NCBI GenBank assembly: GCA_002083985.1
Contig: MTER01000090.1
Span: 5,388 to 14,727 of the forward strand
Direction: 5' to 3'
DNA from: Candidatus Altarchaeales archaeon A3
GTDB lineage: Archaea; Altiarchaeota; Altiarchaeia; Altiarchaeales; Altiarchaeaceae
DNA length: 9,340 nucleotides
Notes under the pieces: model-generated
Seen by the model: only the letters and a program-made list of their open reading frames with translations
Database searches by the model: none
Told to the model about the DNA's origin: nothing
Translations under genes and position numbers: made by a program
Shown: piece after piece, positions 5,398 to 9,340 of the stretch
Position numbering within the stretch: position 1 is the stretch's first letter
Layout: every line of letters starts with the position of its first letter

Positions 5398-6878
5398 CTC
5401 TGAGTAAAATAAAACTCAATACCATCGGACATAACCTTATCCACTTTACAAAATCCGAATGTCTCAAACTGGATAATATCGTTTTCCTTTAAATTTTTAC
5501 AACCGGCCTCGCAAACACCAATTGCAGTCCTTCCGGGAATATAAATTTTTGTATTAAGTTTTTCCTCTGGAAGCCACAAGACCTTTAGAATATTAGAAAA
5601 TTTTACCTTTGCCCCCTGGACGCCCTTGACTTCAGCCATCGGCCCGTGAGAGTTCTCAATATAGTCAGCAATAATATTAATGGCAATATTTTCGGTTTTT
5701 ATTATACCTTTAATCCGGACATTGCAGGTATTCATCAGCCGGATTTCGTCTCCTTCTTTTAATTTTTCAGCATCGCTTTTCTGAATTAATAAATTTATTT
5801 TGCCTTCCTTCTGCACTAAATTAAATACCCTAAATCCGTAACTGTGTTCCTTATGCAGCGGAAATCGGACAATCATATCAGGAAAATTTTCAATAGTGAT
5901 TTTTACCGGCTCTTCAATAAAAAAATAGCGGAATGATGATTCAATAAATTTCTTATTTTCAAAATACAACGCTTCTTCGCTAAATTCAACATCAACATCT
6001 TTTACCCCAAGATTCAGCATATAATTCCTTATTGCCTGCGGATTTATCCCCCTTCTCTTCAATGCTCTTAATGTCAGTAAATTTACATCATCCCATCCGG
6101 TAAATTTTCCTTCGTCAATACCTTTCTTTATCTCGCTCTTGCTGATTTTTCCTTCCGAACCAATACTCATTATTCCGTAATGAATAAAATTTGGCTCATT
6201 CCATCCGAAATATTCGTAAATAAATTTTTGCTTTTCCGTATTGGTAAGATGGTCTTTTCCCCTTAAAACATGCGTTATTCCAAGCAGATGGTCATCAACT
6301 GCAACAGAGAGATTCATCAGCGGATAAACTGTTGAGCCCTTATTTTTCAGCCGTGGATGAATTTCTTTTGATGCCCTTAACAAAGGAAAGTCCACCAGAG
6401 AAGGATTCGGAGCATTTAAATTTGTCTTAATTCGTACTGTCCATCCTTCCTCCACATACATTTTGTCAAAATTTTTTAAATTTTCCGAAATTTCTAAATT
6501 TCTGTGCGGGCAAGGTGTCTTTTGCATCTTTAATGCCTTAAATTTTTCCGGTTCGCAATTACACTGATAAGCGTGTCCTTTTTCAACCAACTGTCTGGCA
6601 AAATTTTCGTAAGTTGGCAGGCGGTCGCTTTGAATGATCTTCATATCCCACTCACATCCGAGCCATTTTAAATCGTCTTCAATTGCAGAGTATGCTTCCT
6701 CATCAACCCTTCCGGGATCCGTATCCTCAATCCGTAATATTAATTTTCCGCCGTATTGCTTTGAAATTTCATCGTTTAATATTGCTGCCCTTGCGTGTCC
6801 GATGTGCAAATATCCCGACGGGTTCGGTGCAAATCTTACAATAACTTTTCCTCTTTCCGCATTTGGAATTTCAATCAT
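5394..6878 (-). CDS. gltX: Glutamyl-tRNA synthetase, archaeal type, lacking the usual N-terminal region
   Basis: Class I synthetase that charges tRNA-Glu (and, in most archaea, tRNA-Gln for GatDE to amidate). HIGH (25-28) lies in RFAPNPSGYLHIGHARAA. LRIEDTDPGRVDEEAY follows, then a Cys/His cluster C106, C108, C123, H125 fitting the family zinc site, and KISKS (244-248), a KMSKS variant. From about 316 (FRYFF) the protein becomes the GlnRS-like beta-barrel anticodon domain with PLHKEHSYGFR and DEIRLMN. At 494 residues it is short: archaeal GluRS normally has roughly 80-100 residues before PNAE.GKV, and here only five precede it. An in-frame TAA (6902-6900) eight codons upstream rules out a simple longer start. 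A perfect 17-bp tandem duplication covers the start codon. The protein should still have its catalytic core. Confidence 0.95.
   Translation of the reverse strand: MIEIPNAERGKVIVRFAPNPSGYLHIGHARAAILNDEISKQYGGKLILRIEDTDPGRVDEEAYSAIEDDLKWLGCEWDMKIIQSDRLPTYENFARQLVEKGHAYQCNCEPEKFKALKMQKTPCPHRNLEISENLKNFDKMYVEEGWTVRIKTNLNAPNPSLVDFPLLRASKEIHPRLKNKGSTVYPLMNLSVAVDDHLLGITHVLRGKDHLTNTEKQKFIYEYFGWNEPNFIHYGIMSIGSEGKISKSEIKKGIDEGKFTGWDDVNLLTLRALKRRGINPQAIRNYMLNLGVKDVDVEFSEEALYFENKKFIESSFRYFFIEEPVKITIENFPDMIVRFPLHKEHSYGFRVFNLVQKEGKINLLIQKSDAEKLKEGDEIRLMNTCNVRIKGIIKTENIAINIIADYIENSHGPMAEVKGVQGAKVKFSNILKVLWLPEEKLNTKIYIPGRTAIGVCEAGCKNLKENDIIQFETFGFCKVDKVMSDGIEFYFTQR
5395..5400 (-). promoter_or_regulatory. SD-like GAGGTG for dut
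   Basis: On the minus strand GAGGTG precedes ATG 5391, leaving five bases between GAGG and the ATG. It lies within the last codons of gltX and supports coupled translation and the ATG 5391 start over GTG 5397. Confidence 0.4.
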
Positions 6879-6905
6879 TTTGTTAATACAATCATTTTGT
6901 TAATA
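6872..6905. repeat. Perfect 17-bp tandem duplication over the gltX start
   Basis: CAATCATTTTGTTAATA occurs at 6872-6888 and again at 6889-6905 with no mismatch. On the minus strand it doubles the gltX ATG: the genuine start at 6878 and a copy at 6895. The copy opens a six-codon frame (MIVLTK) whose TGA overlaps the gltX ATG. As 17 is not a multiple of three, the duplication also breaks any frame entering from upstream. Confidence 0.85.
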
Positions 6906-6907
6906 AA
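6900..6907 (-). promoter_or_regulatory. TATA-like box for gltX
   Basis: TTTATTAA on the minus strand is centred about 26 nt before ATG 6878, which suits a leaderless gltX transcript. In that case the duplicated upstream ATG at 6895 would not be transcribed. A second candidate, TTTTTAA, lies around 6916-6922. The spacer to the divergent gene at 6974 is 95 bp. Confidence 0.35.
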
Positions 6908-6973
6908 TTTGTTGGTTAAAAATTTATCGTTAAATATTATTAAGCATTCATAATTGAAAAAATAAATTTTAAA

Positions 6974-7162
6974 ATGTCTAAAAAAATTTTAAAAAGAATT
7001 AGGAGGAGAATAAATAAAGAAAATAAGTTGGGGTTCATAGAAAGGAGTACGGAAATTTTTAACACCAACAACAAAATAATTTCAGAGTCCATTGAAATGT
7101 CAGCTATGGGCATGATTGATGTTGACCCGGAATTATTAAAGACAGGTATGCTTGCAAGTTAA
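6974..7162 (+). CDS. Small basic protein of unknown function
   Basis: 62 residues, not recognised. The N-terminus is strongly basic (KKILKRIRRRINKENK, 3-18), then a polar stretch and a methionine-rich C-terminal part, MSAMGMIDVDPELLKTGM. No membrane segment, no Cys pairs, so it is not the small zinc-finger protein sometimes found before EF-1beta in archaea. The basic head suggests RNA or ribosome contact, which is inference from composition and position only. ATG sits in TTTTAAAATG with no SD. It lies 47 bp before EF-1beta on the same strand and is probably co-oriented rather than tightly coupled. Confidence 0.6.
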   Translation: MSKKILKRIRRRINKENKLGFIERSTEIFNTNNKIISESIEMSAMGMIDVDPELLKTGMLAS

Positions 7163-7180
7163 AAATTTAAAAATTATTAC

Positions 7181-7188
7181 CTTTAAAC
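7181..7188 (+). promoter_or_regulatory. TATA-like box for EF-1beta
   Basis: CTTTAAAC is centred about 25 nt before ATG 7210, consistent with a leaderless start. The bases next to the ATG are ATTTATAAAATG, too close to be the TATA element itself. Confidence 0.3.
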
Positions 7189-7209
7189 AGAATTCATTAA
7201 ATTTATAAA

Positions 7210-7509
7210 ATGGGAAAAGAAATAAAGAAATTCAATATAGTTGCGAAGTTGAGAATAATGCCTAAAGGAATAGATGTTGACTTAAAGAAAATGGAAAGCG
7301 ATGTTAAGGAAATTTTAAGCAAATGCAGAAGCAGCAAATTTCATTCCGCAGAAATAAAACCAATTGCTTTTGGTTTGTGTGCCCTGGAAACAGCTATATT
7401 AATTACGGAAGCGGACAGTGAATTAGAAAGTATAGTGGACAAAATTTCAGATTTGCCGTATGCTGAAAGCGTTACAGAAACGGATATACATGTATTAAGC
7501 GATATTTAA
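7210..7509 (+). CDS. ef1b: Elongation factor 1-beta (aEF-1beta)
   Basis: Exchanges GDP for GTP on EF-1alpha during elongation. 99 residues, slightly above the ~90 typical of archaea. Family features are clear: NIVAKLRIMPKGIDVDLKKM at the start, the conserved EIKPIAFGLCALE in the middle, and ISDLPYAESVTETDIHVL at the end, matching the alternating beta-alpha-beta pattern. A TATA-like box at 7181-7188 and no SD suggest its own leaderless promoter. Confidence 0.93.
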   Translation: MGKEIKKFNIVAKLRIMPKGIDVDLKKMESDVKEILSKCRSSKFHSAEIKPIAFGLCALETAILITEADSELESIVDKISDLPYAESVTETDIHVLSDI

Positions 7510-7537
7510 AATTTATACTTTGCAGACTAATTAATTA

Positions 7538-7545
7538 TTTATAAT
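7538..7545 (+). promoter_or_regulatory. TATA-like box for the L7Ae cluster
   Basis: TTTATAAT is centred about 41 nt before ATG 7583, predicting a transcript with a leader of roughly 15 nt. It could drive the L7Ae - S28e - L24e - Ndk run. An ATG at 7576 in this leader opens only an eight-codon frame. Confidence 0.35.
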
Positions 7546-7582
7546 ATTTTAAAAATTAAACAAAAATCAAAACCAATGAAAA

Positions 7583-7945
7583 ATGGGTTATGTAAAATTT
7601 GAAGCACCGGCGGAATTACAAATGAAATCTTTAGAGGTTTTGGAAACCGCAAAAAATACGGGCAAAATAAAGAAAGGAGTAAATGAAGTAACAAAAGCAG
7701 TGGAAAGGAAAGTTGCAAAATTTGTAATAATTGCAGCGGATGTTATCCCTCTTGAAAATGTTATGCATCTGCCAATGATATGTGGCGAAAAGGAAATTCC
7801 TTATATATATGTCAATAAAAAAGAAGATGTCGGAAAGGCGATTGGCTTAAAGGTCCCATGTTCTGCAGCATGTATTGTTGAAGAGGGAAAGGGAAAAGAG
7901 ATACTTGCCGATGTCATAAAGAAATTAAAAGAAATTAAAAAGTAA
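7583..7945 (+). CDS. rpl7ae: Ribosomal protein L7Ae (eL8), kink-turn RNA-binding protein
   Basis: Large-subunit protein that binds kink-turns; in archaea it is also a core protein of box C/D and H/ACA RNPs and a subunit of RNase P. 120 residues, normal length. GKIKKGVNEVTKAVER (27-42) is the hallmark RNA-contacting segment, followed by AKFVIIAADVIPLENVMHLP and EIPYIYV. VPCSAACIVEEGKGK near the end fits the loop that recognises the kink-turn. First gene of the conserved archaeal L7Ae-S28e-L24e-Ndk run, with S28e 37 bp downstream. Confidence 0.97.
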   Translation: MGYVKFEAPAELQMKSLEVLETAKNTGKIKKGVNEVTKAVERKVAKFVIIAADVIPLENVMHLPMICGEKEIPYIYVNKKEDVGKAIGLKVPCSAACIVEEGKGKEILADVIKKLKEIKK

Positions 7946-7955
7946 AAAGTTTAAG

Positions 7956-7970
7956 AATAACTTCGTTATT
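7956..7970. other. Short hairpin between L7Ae and S28e
   Basis: AATAAC (7956-7961) pairs with GTTATT (7965-7970) around the loop TTC. It sits in the 37-bp spacer and could affect mRNA processing or stability; it may also be chance in AT-rich DNA. Confidence 0.25.
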
Positions 7971-7982
7971 TAAACAAATAAA

Positions 7983-8234
7983 ATGCCTTTAGCCATAGCA
8001 GAGGTCGTTGAAGTCGTCGGAAGGACTGGAATTTACGGCGAAGTAATTCAGGTTATGTGTAAAATATTAGCTGGAAAAGAAGCGAATAATATTTTAAGAA
8101 GAAATATCAGAACACCTGTGAGGGTCGGCGATATAATTACTTTGAAAGAAACCGAAAGAGAATCAAGACCTATAGAGAGTGCTGAAAGAAAATTAATGAA
8201 ACTTAAAAATAAAAATAAGAGGAAAGCAAGATGA
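7983..8234 (+). CDS. rps28e: Ribosomal protein S28e (eS28)
   Basis: Small-subunit protein near the mRNA exit channel. The core is typical: AIAEVVEVVGRTGIYGEVIQ, then RRNIRTPVRVGDIITLKETE, an S1-like OB fold, and the ERES motif near the usual end. At 83 residues it is about ten longer than common archaeal S28e, with a basic tail (KLMKLKNKNKRKAR). No SD precedes ATG 7983. Its TGA overlaps the L24e ATG (ATGA, 8231-8234). Confidence 0.95.
   Translation: MPLAIAEVVEVVGRTGIYGEVIQVMCKILAGKEANNILRRNIRTPVRVGDIITLKETERESRPIESAERKLMKLKNKNKRKAR
8219..8226 (+). promoter_or_regulatory. SD-like GAGGAAAG for L24e
   Basis: GAGG ends eight bases before ATG 8231, inside the last codons of S28e. With the ATGA overlap this supports coupled translation of L24e. 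Confidence 0.45.
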
Positions 8235-8419
8235 AATGTTCTTTTTGTGGAAAAGAAATTAAAAAAGGAACGGGATTACTGTTTGTTATGTTGTCCGGAA
8301 GAGGGATTAATTATTGCTCTTCCAAGTGCAGAAAGAATGTTGAAATGGGCAGAAAGTCTAGAAAGGTTGAATGGACAGATCAATACCAAAATGAAAAGAA
8401 AGCACGGGTAAAAAAGTAG
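8231..8419 (+). CDS. rpl24e: Ribosomal protein L24e (eL24), zinc-ribbon type
   Basis: 62-residue large-subunit protein, normal archaeal length. Four cysteines form the zinc ribbon: C3, C6, C29 and C33 in KCSFCGKEI and YCSSKC. KGTGLLFV and the RKSRKVEWTDQY block match the family. It is the only gene in the window ending in TAG; if that TAG were read through, the frame would run seven more codons to a TGA at 8441-8443. ndk starts 28 bp after the TAG. Confidence 0.96.
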   Translation: MKCSFCGKEIKKGTGLLFVMLSGRGINYCSSKCRKNVEMGRKSRKVEWTDQYQNEKKARVKK

Positions 8420-8447
8420 AAATCTGACAAATTTAACAAATGAAAAA

Positions 8448-8864
8448 ATGAAGGCGTTTATCATAATAAAGCCAGATGCTGTTAAAAGAAATATAAATGG
8501 AAAAATTTTATCAAGGTTTGAAGAAAGAGGGATTAGAATAAAGGCAATGCGTATGATAAGAATGAGTAAAGAAGAAGCAGAAAAATTATACAGCATTCAT
8601 AAAGGAAAGCCCTTTTATGATTCCTTAATTAATTACATAACTTCTGATAAAGTTGTTGTTTGTGTGCTTGAAGCAGACACTGATAAACTTGTAGAAATTG
8701 TCAGAAAGATGAATGGAAGGACAAATCCTGCAGAAGCAGAGCCGGGAACAATCAGAGGGGATTTCGGAGTAGCAATGGAGGCAAATGTAATTCATGCATC
8801 GGACAGTATTGATTCGGTAAACAGGGAAATGCCTATATTTTTTACGGAAAAGGAGTTGGAATAA
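8448..8864 (+). CDS. ndk: Nucleoside diphosphate kinase
   Basis: Transfers the gamma phosphate of NTPs to NDPs through a phospho-histidine. 138 residues, normal. Visible motifs: IIKPDAV with Lys8, GRTNPAEAEPGTIRGDFG (90-107) with the nucleotide-binding Arg and Asn, and NVIHASDS (113-120) with catalytic His116. Last of the L7Ae-S28e-L24e-Ndk run. A four-codon frame starting at 8440 (MKK and TGA) overlaps the ndk ATG, but this may be chance in A-rich DNA. The initiation factor gene (infB) that often follows ndk in archaea is absent. Confidence 0.97.
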   Translation: MKAFIIIKPDAVKRNINGKILSRFEERGIRIKAMRMIRMSKEEAEKLYSIHKGKPFYDSLINYITSDKVVVCVLEADTDKLVEIVRKMNGRTNPAEAEPGTIRGDFGVAMEANVIHASDSIDSVNREMPIFFTEKELE

Positions 8865-8888
8865 GAAATTTAGTAACTATTTAGCGAG

Positions 8889-8915
8889 TTGAAATTTTAC
8901 TTGTGAAAATTTCAA
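8889..8915 (+). terminator. Hairpin 24 nt after the ndk stop
   Basis: TTGAAATTTT (8889-8898) pairs with AAAATTTCAA (8906-8915), with a C-G pair closing loop TTGT and one bulged A. It could protect the 3' end of the ribosomal-protein/ndk transcript. The sequence after it is A-rich rather than T-rich, so termination itself may occur later at T6 (8949-8954) or T7. Confidence 0.4.
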
Positions 8916-8957
8916 AAAATTTAAAAAAGTCAAAAAATTTGCCATTAATTTTTTGGT

Positions 8958-8998
8958 GATCACCCTTTTAAATTGTGTTAATTAATTTAAGAGTGATC
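8958..8998. other. Long imperfect hairpin
   Basis: GATCAC (8958-8963) pairs with GTGATC (8993-8998), continuing inward with TT/AA and AAATT (8970-8974) / AATTT (8984-8988) around a 9-nt loop. GGTGATCACC (8955-8964) is itself a perfect palindrome. No known element is recognised. Confidence 0.4.
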
Positions 8999-9016
8999 TG
9001 TTCGCTTCCAACGGCG

Positions 9017-9023
9017 TTTTTTT
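9017..9023 (+). terminator. T7 tract
   Basis: Seven T after ACGGCG, with a further T5 at 9025-9029. A likely archaeal U-tract terminator for readthrough from ndk. Confidence 0.4.
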
Positions 9024-9090
9024 ATTTTTGTCTTCCCTCGTTTTCAAAAATGTTTATAAAAATAATAGTAAAAAAGCAAATAAATAATAA

Positions 9091-9140
9091 CCTCGCTGAT
9101 GCTCGGATATTTTAAAATCTATGGGATTTTAAAATTATCC
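9091..9140 (+). repeat. Hairpin repeat, copy 3
   Basis: Begins CCTCGCTGATGCTCG, then GGATATTTTAAAATC (9105-9119), a short loop, and GATTTTAAAATTATCC. The two halves form a long AT stem closed by GG/CC. It is similar to 4664-4713 in the same orientation and to 4522-4570 inverted. Confidence 0.6.
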
Positions 9141-9178
9141 CAATTTAGCACATAATTTTTTATATTTAATATTTTAAA

Positions 9179-9340
9179 ATGGTAAGAAAAAAGAAAAAAG
9201 AACCAGTATATGAAAAACTTGCTCCGGGCGAATTTCTGATAATATCGAAAGACGAGGACGGTTGTCTGGAAGTTGTTGAAAATGAAAATGGAAAGGCAAC
9301 AATTCGAACTGTATGTCCTGTTCCTGTTAAGAAAGAAAGC
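9179..9340 (+). CDS. Start of an unrecognised gene (3' end outside window)
   Basis: 54 codons open to the right edge. It starts MVRKKKKEPVYEKLAPG, a basic head, then a beta-like stretch EFLIISKDEDGCLEVVE and a KATIRTVCPVPVKK segment. No family recognised, and it is not infB, which often follows ndk in archaea. The ATG is in TTTTAAAATG with no SD, like other first genes here. An AT-rich stretch (TTTATATTTAA, 9159-9169) may include its TATA box, though it is rather close to the start. Confidence 0.55.
   Translation, partial: MVRKKKKEPVYEKLAPGEFLIISKDEDGCLEVVENENGKATIRTVCPVPVKKES

Larger units (their letters stand above)
8865..9178. other. Hairpin-rich non-coding spacer after ndk
   Basis: 314 bp with no supported gene. 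It holds a strong hairpin at 8889-8915, a longer imperfect hairpin at 8958-8998, two T tracts (8949-8954, 9017-9023), the third copy of the hairpin repeat (9091-9140) and an AT-rich stretch leading to the start at 9179. Confidence 0.6.

Noticed and set aside
7576..7602. Upstream mini-ORF before L7Ae (ATG 7576)
   Set aside because: Eight codons, different frame, in an A-rich leader where ATGAAAAATG arises easily; no evidence of function.
8276..8596. Minus-strand 106-codon frame across L24e and ndk
   Set aside because: It lies opposite two well-conserved genes, shows no recognisable domain, and its hydrophobic character follows from reading A-rich coding DNA backwards.

Overview
The window is archaeal. 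It carries the L7Ae - S28e - L24e - Ndk run typical of archaeal chromosomes, archaeal-type EF-1beta, an archaeal DtdA D-aminoacyl-tRNA deacylase and a glutamyl-tRNA synthetase of the archaeal (GlnRS-like) type. The DNA is strongly A+T-rich. Apparent first genes of transcription units begin in an A-rich AAAATG context with no Shine-Dalgarno (SD), as in leaderless archaeal mRNAs, while some internal operon genes have a GAGG motif. A small AT-rich uncultivated archaeon (DPANN or deep euryarchaeal) is plausible, but the lineage cannot be fixed from this window.

Layout: (1) 1-707, the 3' part of a TctA/DUF112-type membrane permease. (2) 708-1016, a gene-free stretch dominated by a 29-nt inverted repeat about 225 bp across. 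(3) 1017-2065, a small DUF5678-like gene coupled by an ATGA overlap to dtdA. (4) 2051-2596, a macro-domain gene on the minus strand, convergent with and overlapping dtdA, broken by a TAG in its ADP-ribose-binding motif. (5) 2651-3516, a membrane-anchored protein of 35-residue repeats, frameshifted near its 3' end. It shares a single palindromic TATA box with the macro gene. (6) 3518-4384, aroE. (7) 4385-4896, a convergent non-coding region with a 118-bp MITE-like element whose ends resemble IS6-family ends, plus hairpin repeats. (8) 6878-4897 on the minus strand, gltX followed by a dUTPase-type gene, overlapping by GTGA. (9) 6974-8864 on the plus strand: a small unknown gene, EF-1beta, L7Ae, S28e, L24e and Ndk. 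(10) 8865-9178, another hairpin-rich spacer with a third copy of the hairpin repeat. (11) 9179-end, the start of an unrecognised gene.

How the genes fit together: most intact genes serve translation (DtdA proofreading, GluRS, EF-1beta, three ribosomal proteins) or nucleotide supply and quality (Ndk, dUTPase). AroE belongs to aromatic amino acid synthesis and has no pathway partner here. The points most worth a second look are the divergent macro/repeat-protein pair, in which both genes appear disrupted, the amber codon in a window where TAG is otherwise almost unused, and the family of non-coding repeats. I saw no CRISPR array, rRNA or tRNA.
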